In this document: positions 1 through 7,751 of the stretch, one piece after another
How the letters are laid out: each line of letters begins with the position of its first letter
How positions within the stretch are numbered: the first letter of the stretch is position 1
DNA from: Pectinatus sp.
GTDB taxonomy: Bacteria > Bacillota > Negativicutes > Selenomonadales > Selenomonadaceae
Direction of reading: 5' to 3'
Assembly: GCA_020025135.1 (NCBI GenBank)
Contig: JAHHSQ010000024.1
Coordinates: forward strand, 1 to 22,438
DNA length: 22,438 nucleotides
Translations under genes and position numbers: made by a program
Notes under the pieces: model-generated
The model's database searches: none
Seen by the model: the letters and a program-made list of their open reading frames with translations, nothing else
Told to the model about the DNA's origin: nothing

Positions 1-10
1 ACTTTTTCAT
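1..10 (-). CDS. Start of an unidentified gene, cut by the window edge
   Basis: On the minus strand an ATG at 10-8 begins the codons M-K-K and runs off the window. It lies 18 nt after the stop of the small membrane protein gene, and a purine-rich AAGGGG stretch lies between them at about 22-28. That spacing is longer than usual for a ribosome binding site. Three codons cannot identify the product, so this is only a possible next gene of the same transcription unit. Confidence 0.3.
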
Positions 11-28
11 TTCCAAATTAACCCCTTT

Positions 29-256
29 CTAGATATTAGAATATTTATTAACCCCGAAATAAGGATTTTTCACCTTCACACTTAATACTTTCCCTTGTAA
101 ATTTTTTTCTATTTTGATTTTTTCTCCTGGCACTATTTTTACCGTCGACGGCAAAGTATCGAGATTTACTTCTCGCGTAAAAAATTTATTCGCCACCGTT
201 ATTCGAGGTCCTTGCACGGCGGTAACCACACCTGTAATTTTTGTATTCTGTTTTTT
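29..256 (-). CDS. Small membrane protein, exon 2 (extracytoplasmic domain)
   Basis: This is the second exon of a protein whose first exon is 694-834 on the same strand. The 437-nt group I intron between them starts directly after a Tyr codon and ends on the G before AAA-AAA-CAG, so the frame is kept. The spliced protein is 122 aa. This exon gives the C-terminal 75 residues, starting KKQNTKITGVVTAV, a basic, beta-rich stretch with alternating hydrophobic residues that could be a small OB-like barrel (inference). A gene finder would probably start this ORF at the ATG at 259, but that ATG lies inside the intron and has no convincing ribosome binding site. I do not recognise a named family. The upstream neighbour is a methyltransferase gene 7 nt before exon 1. 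Confidence 0.7.
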   Translation of the reverse strand, partial: KKQNTKITGVVTAVQGPRITVANKFFTREVNLDTLPSTVKIVPGEKIKIEKNLQGKVLSVKVKNPYFGVNKYSNI

Positions 257-693
257 CATATGCTCATGAGCACAGAAATTATTTTGTTCACAGGAAAACG
301 CTACGTTACGTTCCCTGTAGTTCCCCTTGGAACTTCTCCAGTTTTAACTAGAGCACAGACTATCTCTTCTCCTTACCCTCTTGTGAGCTTAGGCGAAACC
401 ACTTCGGCGCGCCTGCGCCTACTTCCCTGCGGAATAGTCGTTGAAGATTTCCCTGTTAGGGACTTTCCTGCTGGTTGCCAATTTACGAACATTTAGGATT
501 TAACCATCTGCCATCCAGTCAATTCTTTCTGCTTTTGCCACCTTACTGCAACCATCTTTCAGGTCACTATCATGGTTTGACTAGCTTTATGGGATTCCAG
601 CAATTCAGTTTCTCAATGTCATATTATTAAGACATGACACAAATTACACGCAAATTTCTCTACGTACTTACTATTGAAGTTTAAACTTCATCA
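257..693 (-). ncRNA. Group I self-splicing intron in the small membrane protein gene
   Basis: A 437-nt ORF-less group I intron read on the minus strand. P7 is GACTA (439-435) with TAGTC (362-358), in the typical contexts CAACGACTA and GATAGTC. P1 pairs exon CTTAT (698-694) with the internal guide GTAAG (671-667), with U.G at the splice site. A hairpin GGCGC-AGGC-GCGCC (419-406) matches one in the intron at 9827-10241 with every stem pair changed. The block GAAACTGAATTGCTGGAAT (612-594) is 18/19 identical to 9899-9917. The 3' end is the G at 257 after a TGCTCATGAGCA hairpin. The first intron codon in frame is TGA, so unspliced mRNA stops exactly at the splice site. No homing endonuclease ORF is present. 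The 5' site is strongly supported; the 3' site rests on frame and the terminal G. Confidence 0.9.
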
Positions 694-834
694 ATAAGAA
701 AAATAGGTGTAAGCCCCTCCTAAAATGATACTTCCTAAAACTACCGTGCTTACTATTTTTTTACCATATTTTCGCCATTTTTCCTGCCAAGATATTAAAT
801 GTAAAGCTATATTTTTTACGACACTGTCCATCAT
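694..834 (-). CDS. Small membrane protein, exon 1 (membrane anchor)
   Basis: This exon encodes the N-terminal 47 residues of the spliced 122-aa protein. A cytoplasmic basic stretch (about residues 1-26, ending WRKYGKK) is followed by a single hydrophobic helix (IVSTVVLGSIILGGAYTYF) that reaches almost to the splice site. The intron therefore separates anchor from outer domain. Start: two adjacent ATGs at 834 and 831, preceded by GAGG at 843-840, which overlaps the stop of the methyltransferase gene. The longer reading frame upstream (to about 900) overlaps that gene and is not used. Without splicing the product would be a 47-aa anchor ending ...YFSY. Function unknown. Confidence 0.72.
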
Positions 835-841
835 TTCTACC

Positions 842-1393
842 TCATTTTTGGCAATAATAAACAAAAGCCGGTGGTAAATTGCGCAGCTCAAAGGCAACAT
901 CTACGGAAGTGAAATATTTTTTCAACATGTGCAACATCTGTAGTGAATACTGAAAAGTGACAAATGTTCCACCTTCCTGCAAAGAATTTAAGACGGCTCG
1001 CATAATACGAATGCGCGTGCGCACTGGCAAAACAGCAAACGGTAAGCCTGAAACAATAAAATCAAATTTCTCCTGAGTCCCCTGTACACGTTCAGCTAAT
1101 AATTCTGCCTCTGCTGCGAACTCGCAATCAGGAAAATTATCCTTTAAATTTTGCAACATTTCTGTATCTTGCTCTACAATCAAAAAATGACAATTTTGTT
1201 GTTTTTTCGCAACGATAGCTCGCGTAAACACACCTGTACCAGCACCTAATTCCGCTATATTGTGGAGCTGTTCCCAATCTATGCGCTTTAACATCTTATT
1301 AGTTAAATAACTTGAGCTAGGTGTCAAACTGCCAATCTTTTGCGGCTCTGTGATAAATCGCTTTAAGAATTCTATTCTTTCCAATTTTTCCAC
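842..1393 (-). CDS. Class I SAM-dependent methyltransferase, phospholipid-methyltransferase-like
   Basis: A 183-aa protein with a Rossmann SAM-binding core. Motif I is AELGAGTGVFTRAI (residues about 46-60). An acidic residue follows strand 2 (FLIVEQD), and a motif-IV-like FDFIVSGLPFAVLP lies near residues 110-124. The N-terminal segment FITEPQKIGSLTPSSSYL is the hallmark of the small bacterial phosphatidylethanolamine N-methyltransferase/PmtA-like group, where it precedes the SAM fold. The likely substrate is a lipid head group or another membrane-proximal molecule, but the family also contains rRNA-type relatives, so specificity is open. Start is GTG at 1393, after an AAGGGAAAG ribosome binding site. 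It is followed after 7 nt by the membrane protein gene, so the two are probably cotranscribed. Confidence 0.75.
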   Translation of the reverse strand: MEKLERIEFLKRFITEPQKIGSLTPSSSYLTNKMLKRIDWEQLHNIAELGAGTGVFTRAIVAKKQQNCHFLIVEQDTEMLQNLKDNFPDCEFAAEAELLAERVQGTQEKFDFIVSGLPFAVLPVRTRIRIMRAVLNSLQEGGTFVTFQYSLQMLHMLKKYFTSVDVAFELRNLPPAFVYYCQK

Positions 1394-1481
1394 TTTCTTT
1401 CCCTTGCTTACCTGTTATACCACTTTTGCTTTTGCAATTTTTATTATAAAACTTAGTTTTAAATTTTTTCTAAACTATTTC

Positions 1482-1507
1482 TTAATTTAAATATAAATTT
1501 AAATTAA
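1482..1507. repeat. Perfect AT-only inverted repeat after the response regulator gene
   Basis: An 11-bp arm TTAATTTAAAT, a 4-base spacer ATAA and the exact complementary arm end 4 nt before the stop of the response-regulator gene (minus strand). It contains only A and T. It could act as a weak terminator or 3'-end stabiliser, but it has no GC core or separate U tract. Confidence 0.4.
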
Positions 1508-1510
1508 ATA

Positions 1511-2206
1511 TCAAACGTGAAAGCGATAACCTGCTCCCCAAACTGTTTGGATATAAAATGGATTTTCTGGATGAGGTTCTATTTTTTCGCGCAAGCGATT
1601 GATATGTACCATAACAGTCGCTGTATCTCCTAAAGAATCAATCCCCCAAATTTTGTCAAATAATTGTTCTTTACTAATTACTATACCTCTATTTTGCATT
1701 AGATAAGCCAAAATTTCAAACTCTTTATTAGGCAAATTTACTTCTTTGGTACCGACAAACACCCGTCGTGACTCTATATTGACACTCAAATCGTGAAAGC
1801 TCAACACTCGCTTATCAGTGCTTTGATTATCTTTTTTTGTTAAGCGCTGATAACGAGCTAAATGTGATTGCACGCGTGCTACTAATTCACCGGGGCTAAA
1901 TGGTTTACTAATATAATCATCTGCACCCAAGCCAAGGCCTCTAATTTTGTCAACATCTTCACTACGTGCCGAGACGAATAAGAAAGGCATATCCTTTTTC
2001 GCCCGCACCTGTCTACAAATATGAAAGCCATCTAACTCTGGCAACATCACATCTACTAAAAGTAAATCGTAGTCCCCTTCTAAAGCTTTTTCCAGCCCCT
2101 TTTGGCCATTTTGATCTAAATCTACTTGGAACCCATGTGCCTCTAAGTAGTCTCGCTCTAATTCAGCAATAGCAATATCATCTTCGATAATCAGTATTTT
2201 AGGCAT
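1511..2206 (-). CDS. OmpR/PhoB-type response regulator
   Basis: A 231-aa two-component response regulator. The receiver domain (residues 1-120) has the acidic pair D9-D10 (ILIIEDD), the phospho-acceptor D52 (LLLVDVMLPELDGF) and the conserved Lys in ISKPFSPGEL. The C-terminal winged-helix DNA-binding domain (about residues 135-231) shows the family's VNLPNKEFEILAYLMQN, TVMVHINRLREKI and VWGAGYRF signatures. I chose ATG 2206 (MPKILII): GGAGG at 2220-2216 then lies 9 nt upstream, whereas the ATG at 2215 directly abuts it. The start overlaps the last codons of the histidine kinase's second exon, so the two are translationally coupled. That overlap also supports the kinase reading frame resuming after its intron. 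Target genes cannot be read from this window. Confidence 0.93.
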   Translation of the reverse strand: MPKILIIEDDIAIAELERDYLEAHGFQVDLDQNGQKGLEKALEGDYDLLLVDVMLPELDGFHICRQVRAKKDMPFLFVSARSEDVDKIRGLGLGADDYISKPFSPGELVARVQSHLARYQRLTKKDNQSTDKRVLSFHDLSVNIESRRVFVGTKEVNLPNKEFEILAYLMQNRGIVISKEQLFDKIWGIDSLGDTATVMVHINRLREKIEPHPENPFYIQTVWGAGYRFHV

Positions 2207-2267
2207 CTTCCTCATCCTCCGGCAGTAAAATGATAACTTTCAAACCATGCGGCTCATTTTGTTCGGC
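2199..2267 (-). CDS. Sensor histidine kinase, exon 2 (last 22 residues)
   Basis: A short in-frame exon encoding AEQNEPHGLKVIILLPEDEED plus a final Ala, then TAA. The segment GLKVIILLP is the terminal beta-strand and 'LP' ending typical of HATPase_c histidine kinase domains, which is missing from exon 1. Joining exon 1 (ending GKIWVRY) to this exon gives a normal kinase C-terminus. GCC at 2267 is the only nearby in-frame position preceded by a G, as group I 3' splice sites require. The stop overlaps the response regulator start. The exon is too short for standard gene finders. Confidence 0.8.
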   Translation of the reverse strand, partial: AEQNEPHGLKVIILLPEDEEDA

Positions 2268-2655
2268 CTTATCTTCACATCAGAACGCAACTTCCAATGC
2301 AGTTTGCCTTCTGGCAAACATCTGCTATTTTCACGGCAGTGGAGACTATTTCTTCCGGAATGTATCCGGCTACATTTTTCTTCCGCCCTCGACTTGCGGT
2401 TTTACTCTCCCTCAAGGAGATAGTCGTTGAAGGTCCTCCCTGCCACACCACTGTGGTTTAGGATTTTCCCTGCTAAACATCCATTTACTAGCACTTAGGA
2501 GCCGTAGCTATTTTTTTCACCCTATGCCATCTGCACCTTTTTTTCTGCTTTCGCTCCACCAGTTTATCGTTTCCAATTCCTGTTTTGGCGGTACAGCTTT
2601 AGGAATTCAAAGCATTTAACGTAGAGTTCGCACTGCTTTAGCAATACGAAGGGCT
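2268..2655 (-). ncRNA. Group I self-splicing intron in the histidine kinase gene
   Basis: A 388-nt ORF-less group I intron on the minus strand. P7 is GACTA (2425-2421) in CTTCAACGACTA, pairing with TAGTC (2348-2344) in GAAATAGTC. P1 pairs exon GATAT (2660-2656) with GTATT (2647-2643), with U.G at the splice site. A perfect hairpin GTTTGCC-AGAA-GGCAAAC (2319-2302) occupies the P9 position, and ATGTA/TACAT (2375-2360) forms a stem just before the second P7 strand. The stretch GTGGAGCGAAAGCAGAAA resembles GTGGCGAAAGCGGAAA in the intron at 9827. Overall it is more divergent than the other two, with a different guide sequence fitted to its own exon. Unspliced mRNA meets a stop five codons into the intron. 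The 3' splice site at 2268 is inferred from frame and kinase homology. Confidence 0.86.
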
Positions 2656-4065
2656 ATATCTTACCCAAATTTTTCCCTGCATGGTTAAAATAATCTTCTT
2701 CACAATCGCTAGACCCAATCCACTTCCCTTGGCCACATCAGTTCGCGCCTTATCGGTGCGATAAAAACTGTCAAAAATTTTTTGTAATTCCTCTTGTTGT
2801 ACGCCAATACCATCATCGACAAATTGTATCTTGATGCTATTATCAATCTGCTCCAAAGTAATACTCAGCTGCGGAATGGTCTGGGCTCGTCTATATTTCA
2901 AAGTATTTTTGCAAATATTTTCAATAACGCGCTGTAATTGCAGTCGGTCAACCTGCACCCAAGCCTTCGCCACTTGCAAATGTAAACTTAGCGATAAACC
3001 TCGTTCTTGCCAAATACTACGTTGTTCATTGAAATAATCCACAAAATATCGCCGTAAATCTACTTTTTCTAGATGAAAAGGTAATTTTTGTAAATCTAAT
3101 TTAGAAAAAAGAAAAAGACTTTCTACCAATTTTTCCATATTATCGGAAGCTTGCACAATTCTTTGTAGATAATGCTTTTGTTTCTCAGGCGTCTTGGCAA
3201 TACCATCTAAAATACCAGTGGCATATCCTTTCACTGCCGTAAGCGGCGTAGATAAATCATGACTGATACCGGCTATCAATTCCTTACGATTGTTTTCATA
3301 ACGTGCTTCTTCCTCTTTAGCTAGCTTTAATTGTAAGCGCATGTACTCAAAACGCTGACAAACTTGGCCAATCTCATCGTGTGCTCGAATATGTAAAGGA
3401 TAACCAAAATTTCCTTTTCCAATCGCTTCAGCCGCTTTTTGTAATTCGCGTAGCGGTAAAATAATCTGCTTAGAAATCGTGTGCGACAAAAACAGTCCCA
3501 TCAATACGATAATTGCTAAGGTTAAAAATAGTGCCCCTAAGAGCAGTCCCTGAATGGCGTAGTACCAAAAATTTCCCCGACTTGGTTCATGCACGAGAAA
3601 GGGAATATTTCCTCCCCCTTCTACCAAAATCGCCCTCTGCTGGTTATAAATCTGAAAGAATAATCCTTTTTCGTTCCAAATAAGGAAATTCCCTTTATGC
3701 CTACTATCACCATATTTCCATAAATCTTGCTCTTGAAAAGTGCTACTTTGGTATAAAATTTGTCCCCGTTCTACCGCACGTGTCTTGATACCTTGCCTGT
3801 CCAAATTCGCACATTCCTCCACGATATCCTCTTTTTCCGCTTTGTTTACCTTCTTATGCAAAGTATTGAGCGTTAATTGCATAACTAAGGCGCGACTATC
3901 TTTTGGCCAAAGCAGTGTCACCTCTTGCTGGCGCATAGTCCCCGTTATATCTAATAGCGAGATTAAACCTATCCCCAACATAATAATTACCACAACCGGC
4001 ACGATAATCATGATATAATTAGAGATGATGAGGCGTTTTTTCACTGAAAGATTACCTAATTTCAT
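2656..4065 (-). CDS. Sensor histidine kinase, exon 1
   Basis: Exon 1 encodes 470 of the 492 residues of a membrane sensor kinase. There is an N-terminal transmembrane helix (about 11-36), an extracytoplasmic sensor region of about 125 residues, a second helix (about 168-195), and a HAMP linker. The dimerisation/phospho-acceptor segment is ISHDLSTPLTAVKGY (H-box His followed by Asp). The ATPase domain has the N-box ENICKNTLKY, G1 VDDGIGV and G2 GSGLGLAIVKK. The ORF ends five codons into a group I intron after GKIWVRY, just before the last beta-strand, which is in exon 2 (2199-2267). It is paired with the downstream OmpR-type regulator. The start is ATG 4065, with TTG just before it and no clear ribosome binding site. 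The signal sensed is unknown. Confidence 0.93.
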
Positions 4066-4326
4066 CAATTTAAATTATGCCGTATCTCTCGAAACAAATT
4101 CGGGAAATACTCTTCCCCTTTCTCCTGAATACCATTTTAATAAATACGTTAAAAATAAATGTTATACGTCTCTGCTTAAATAGATAAATTTCGGATAAAT
4201 AAAAGGTTTTTTTTATTTTTGTCGAATATTATTATTGTAATCGTTTTATATATTTTATTTTTAAACCATATGAAAGGAAAAGCTACCCGTCAAATTTGTT
4301 ATTCATAAGAGTAGCAGTAGAAGAAA

Positions 4327-5187
4327 ATGTCATTAAAATTTATGATTGTAGATGATTCTCCATTTTCTCGCACTATGATGTCGGATATGTTAAAAGCTGG
4401 AGGTTACGAGGTTGTCGGCGAAGCAGATTCTTTAGAAACAGCTCTTGCCACTTACGAAAAAGTGCAACCTGATATCGTGACGATGGATATCGCCATGCCA
4501 AAACACAATGGTTTTGATATCAGTAAAGCTCTCTTGCACAAAAACCCACAGCTAAAAATCATCCTTTCTAGTTCTATGAAGGACGAAGATATGGAGCAAG
4601 AAGCAAGACGATTGGGTATTTCTGGCTACATTCAAAAACCAGTTGAGGAAGACCGTCTTTACACCTTAATTGAAAAAATAATGGCACCAGATACCCTTTT
4701 TGATAACTTGATGGGTTTAGCCTTACCAGTAGCCCAAGAATCACTATCACAAAATCTAACCAGCATGATAAAGCAACCCGTGAGCTTTTCTGATGCTGGT
4801 ATATTGAGTCAAACCTATCTATCACGTGGTATCACTGCTGTCATCGGCATCATTGGTCAATATTCTGGCACCTTGATGATTGATGTTGCTTCTGATACAG
4901 CTGCAAGTATCACACAAGCAATTTTAAAAAGAAAAGATGTTTCCTCCGAAGAAGTAATTGAAATGAGTTCTGAACTCGCCAACATCATCGCGGGCAGAGC
5001 TTGTTCTATGTTAAACAAACAAGAAAAATCTTTTGGCTTACAAGTATCACCACCGAGTATTTTCCATGGCAAATCGCTGGAACTAGTAAATCCGTGCTTA
5101 GTCATGAAAAAAATCATCGCTCATTGCGATTATGGTGAAATCTTATTGAGCATTGGGTTTAAACGGGGGAAAACATTATGGATGTAA
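4327..5187 (+). CDS. CheY-like receiver fused to a CheX-type domain
   Basis: A 286-aa two-domain protein. Residues 1-120 form a CheY receiver with D9-D10, phospho-acceptor D54 (IVTMDIAMPKHNG), the SS pair in IILSSSM and the conserved Lys in YIQKPV. After a short linker, residues about 125-286 resemble the CheC/CheX phosphatase fold, including SSELANIIAGRACSML, the family's E..N catalytic helix. In CheX this Glu and Asn dephosphorylate CheY-P, so the protein could dephosphorylate itself or its partner (inference). It overlaps the next gene, a stand-alone CheX, by 10 nt, so the two form one unit ended by a terminator at 5653. No methyl-accepting proteins, CheA or flagellar genes are in the window. 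The start ATG has only a weak purine-rich leader (AGAAGAAA). Confidence 0.85.
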   Translation: MSLKFMIVDDSPFSRTMMSDMLKAGGYEVVGEADSLETALATYEKVQPDIVTMDIAMPKHNGFDISKALLHKNPQLKIILSSSMKDEDMEQEARRLGISGYIQKPVEEDRLYTLIEKIMAPDTLFDNLMGLALPVAQESLSQNLTSMIKQPVSFSDAGILSQTYLSRGITAVIGIIGQYSGTLMIDVASDTAASITQAILKRKDVSSEEVIEMSSELANIIAGRACSMLNKQEKSFGLQVSPPSIFHGKSLELVNPCLVMKKIIAHCDYGEILLSIGFKRGKTLWM

Positions 5188-5642
5188 ATTTAATCAACCC
5201 AGTCATTGAGGCTTTTAATGAAGTTTTAAGTCAATTTGGCTTTCAAGAAATCAAAAAGAACAATCTCCAATTGAGTAGCTCCACGATTTCTTACAGCGGT
5301 GTACTTTTAAATATTTCTATTGTTGGAACAGTAAAAGGGGTCATCCTCATCGGTATGTCAGAAGCTGATGCCGAAAAATTTGCCAGCAAGATGATGATGG
5401 GCATGCCGGTAACGGCCCTTGACGACATGTCCAAGAGTGCCCTTTCTGAAATGAGCAATATGGTTTGCGCCAATGCTTGCACTCATTTTAACAAAATCAA
5501 TATTAAAAACCTTAACATTTCTCCTCCTACCTTGCTCATTAGTGAAAGCAATAGCCAAGCAACCATTCCTGTTGACCAAGCGGTTATCGTTACCTTTCTA
5601 TGCGACGGACTGAAGGTCAATCTTTACATCGGTTTGGTTTGA
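5178..5642 (+). CDS. cheX: CheX-family CheY-P phosphatase
   Basis: A 154-aa protein matching CheX in length and pattern: N-terminal NPVIEAFNEVLSQFGF helix, a beta-sheet half (SGVLLNISIVGTVKGVILIGMSE), and the helix ALSEMSNMVCANAC carrying the E..N phosphatase signature. The C-terminal sheet ends LKVNLYIGLV. CheX homodimers remove phosphate from CheY and reset chemotactic signalling. Translation is coupled to the receiver-CheX fusion: the ATG lies within its last codons, with GGGGGA about 8 nt upstream. The two CheX-like domains are homologous but clearly diverged, suggesting an old duplication followed by fusion to a receiver in the first copy. A strong hairpin terminator follows 10 nt after the stop. 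Confidence 0.85.
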   Translation: MDVNLINPVIEAFNEVLSQFGFQEIKKNNLQLSSSTISYSGVLLNISIVGTVKGVILIGMSEADAEKFASKMMMGMPVTALDDMSKSALSEMSNMVCANACTHFNKINIKNLNISPPTLLISESNSQATIPVDQAVIVTFLCDGLKVNLYIGLV

Positions 5643-5652
5643 TGTATATGTT

Positions 5653-5688
5653 ACTACTCGCCCTACGAGACGAGTAGTTTTTTATTTT
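5653..5688 (+). terminator. Intrinsic terminator after cheX
   Basis: The stem ACTACTCG (5653-5660) pairs with CGAGTAGT (5671-5678), with a 10-base loop and a T run beginning at 5678. It ends the plus-strand chemotaxis pair just before the converging cobD-like gene stop at 5698. Confidence 0.85.
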
Positions 5689-5697
5689 ATCCATCAT

Positions 5698-6786
5698 TCA
5701 CTTTAATTTTAAATTGCGCAACGTTTGTACTAAAATCCTATTTTCTTCTCGTCTACGCACTGCAAGGCGAAAATAACGGCTATCTAAACCGCGATAATTA
5801 TCACAATTTCGAATAAGAATACCTCTTTTTAATAAATTTTCTTGTATAGAAAATGCAGTGAGCCCACTTTCTACACGCAATTCTAAAAGGAGAAAATTCA
5901 CCGTTGGCTCATAAACATGCCAACTGGAAAATTTTGCCAATTCTTGTTGTAAATATACCCGCTCTGTATGCACATAAGAACGAGTTTCTTCTCCATATTC
6001 AATATCACCTAGAGCAGCTATTCCGGCAAGTTGCGCCAATGTGCTTACATTCCACGGTTGTTGAAAATACGATAATTTCTGTACTAATTTTTGTGTCCCC
6101 ACCACAAAACCTAACCGCAATCCTGGCAGGGCAAAAAACTTGGTCATAGAGTGTACAATACAGAAGTTGTCATATGTTCCTAGCAGATATTGGGCTGAAA
6201 AATCTTCATAATCGGCGCGAAAATCTAAAAAAGATTCATCGAGAACCACAAAACATTTTTGAGCAGCTGCTTGTGCGATAAAATATTCCAAGGCCTTTTG
6301 GGGCCACAATCCGCCCGTCGGATTGTTGGGATTAGCGATAAAAACAATATCACATCCCGTTAAACGAGAGGCGAGTTTTTCTGTATCAGGCTGAAAGTCA
6401 TCCTTCGCTGAAAGAACAAAATACGCACATTCTCCCCCTACACTTCGCACTGCTCGCTCATATTCAGAAAAACAAGGCGCTAAAAAAAGGGCGCGGTGTG
6501 GTCGCAAATACTGACATAAAGTATAAAAGGCTTCCGCTGCGCCATTAGTCGTCAAAATACCTGCATGCGATGGCAAATTATAATACTCTTTAATGGCGCG
6601 CTGCAGTTCCCCATCTTGCGGTGCTGGATAATGTACAATACTCTCGATATTGGATAACAACGTCTTTTTTACAGACCTGCTATAACCTAGTGGATTAATA
6701 TTGGCGCTAAAATCCAGCAATATTTGGTTGGAAAACTTTTTTTTCTTCAGTTGGCTATACCTATCTCCATGCTCATAAACGCTCAA
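5698..6786 (-). CDS. cobD: L-threonine-O-3-phosphate decarboxylase, CobD-like (PLP enzyme)
   Basis: A 362-aa fold-type I PLP enzyme of the histidinol-phosphate aminotransferase superfamily. The N-terminus YEHGDRY...LLDFSANINPLG is typical of CobD, followed by ILTTNGAAEAFY, FIANPNNPTGGLW, VVLDESFLDF and the Schiff-base lysine motif SMTKFFALPGLRLGF. CobD makes (R)-1-amino-2-propanol phosphate, the linker of the cobamide nucleotide loop, from L-threonine phosphate. The gene upstream encodes the L-threonine kinase that makes this substrate, which strongly supports CobD over HisC. Related pairs in some bacteria act on serine phosphate for nor-cobamides; the sequence alone does not exclude that. 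The start appears to be TTG at 6786, with AAAGGAG about 14 nt upstream, a long spacing. A terminator hairpin separates it from the upstream gene. Confidence 0.85.
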   Translation of the reverse strand: MSVYEHGDRYSQLKKKKFSNQILLDFSANINPLGYSRSVKKTLLSNIESIVHYPAPQDGELQRAIKEYYNLPSHAGILTTNGAAEAFYTLCQYLRPHRALFLAPCFSEYERAVRSVGGECAYFVLSAKDDFQPDTEKLASRLTGCDIVFIANPNNPTGGLWPQKALEYFIAQAAAQKCFVVLDESFLDFRADYEDFSAQYLLGTYDNFCIVHSMTKFFALPGLRLGFVVGTQKLVQKLSYFQQPWNVSTLAQLAGIAALGDIEYGEETRSYVHTERVYLQQELAKFSSWHVYEPTVNFLLLELRVESGLTAFSIQENLLKRGILIRNCDNYRGLDSRYFRLAVRRREENRILVQTLRNLKLK

Positions 6787-6810
6787 ACTACTCTTTTATT
6801 CTCCTTTTAC

Positions 6811-6845
6811 AAAAAGCAGACTACCTGAAGGCAGTCTGCTTTTTC
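6811..6845. terminator. Bidirectional terminator hairpin between pduX-like and cobD-like genes
   Basis: AGCAGACT (6815-6822) pairs with AGTCTGCT (6833-6840), flanked by five A's on one side and five T's on the other, so it can work in both directions. On the minus strand it directly follows the stop of the threonine kinase gene and precedes the cobD-like start, so it should reduce read-through into cobD. Confidence 0.8.
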
Positions 6846-7727
6846 TCATTTTTTTTCGATATAAAAACCACCAGAAAGTAATTTTTTCTGATACATATAG
6901 GTCAAATCTGGACAAGTTGTGCGCACTTCTTCTAAGAAAGCCAAGTAATTGTCCGGTGAAATATCTTCTTGGGGAAACATGACACCCATAATTGTTCCAC
7001 TATGTGCTGTGGTTACTCCTACTGCTCCATATTTTTGGGCTACGTTCCAAAGAACTGGTAAATCTTCTTTATAAAGGATTTCCTGATTAGCATAAGAAGA
7101 AATCATCGTTCCCTCACCAATTTCCTCAATATCAGCATTATGAAAACCATTTAAAACCAACTGCAGTGCTTCCTTAACCATGCGCTCCTTTTTGCGGTTG
7201 AGATGCTTTAAATCTGGTCGACGATGAAAATCTAGAGTATCCAAGGTACCTCCGCAATCGAAAATTCCCAATGTTATCGCTGGTGGTTCACCTAAGTCTT
7301 CGATAATTTCCCCCGTCAGGTAATTGACACAGACAATACCTTCAAAATAGACACCATCAGTTGGTTCTATGTCCGTAGCAATTTCCATAATTTCTTCCAC
7401 ATCAATTTCCTTTTTGCTAGCAATGGATACCGCCTTGCAAATCGCTCCGATATCCGCGCTACTCGAAGACATCCCTTTTCCTGGCAATATTTCTGAACTA
7501 AAGTTCAAACCGATTGTTTCAGGCTTGACCCCCAAAAAGCGACATGTATTTTGCAGGGCTTGCTGCGATTTTGCACGTTCCTCTAAACCACGTATGCCAT
7601 AGCTGGCCTCTTTTATTTCCACAGCGGAAAAAAGATTGATTGGGCAAGTGATGAGAAATGGTTCTTCATCTAAAATGCCCTGCACTAATTCACCACAGGT
7701 TCCTGGAACTTTTACTACAATTGGCAC
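6846..7727 (-). CDS. pduX: L-threonine kinase, PduX-like (GHMP kinase)
   Basis: A 293-aa GHMP-superfamily kinase. The start VVKVPGTCGELVQGILDEEPFLITCPI is the characteristic PduX opening. The glycine-serine ATP loop is LPGKGMSSSSADIGA (about residues 84-98), and the C-terminal GHMP motif is GVTTAHSGTIMGVMF. PduX phosphorylates L-threonine to L-threonine-O-3-phosphate, which CobD decarboxylates; both enzymes are encoded here in consecutive genes. Start GTG at 7727 is supported by AGGGGGAGT just upstream. The gene begins 24 nt after ugd and so probably shares its transcript. Length is normal for the family. Confidence 0.88.
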   Translation of the reverse strand: MPIVVKVPGTCGELVQGILDEEPFLITCPINLFSAVEIKEASYGIRGLEERAKSQQALQNTCRFLGVKPETIGLNFSSEILPGKGMSSSSADIGAICKAVSIASKKEIDVEEIMEIATDIEPTDGVYFEGIVCVNYLTGEIIEDLGEPPAITLGIFDCGGTLDTLDFHRRPDLKHLNRKKERMVKEALQLVLNGFHNADIEEIGEGTMISSYANQEILYKEDLPVLWNVAQKYGAVGVTTAHSGTIMGVMFPQEDISPDNYLAFLEEVRTTCPDLTYMYQKKLLSGGFYIEKK

Positions 7728-7751
7728 TCTTACTCCCCCTATAATCGATAA

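Noticed and set aside
212..496. Open reading frame on the plus strand inside the first intron
   Set aside because: It is antisense to the structured intron, has no recognisable protein features and no ribosome binding site.
2230..2430. Open reading frame on the plus strand at the kinase intron
   Set aside because: It covers the intron's P7 and P9 region in antisense and has no homology or start signals.
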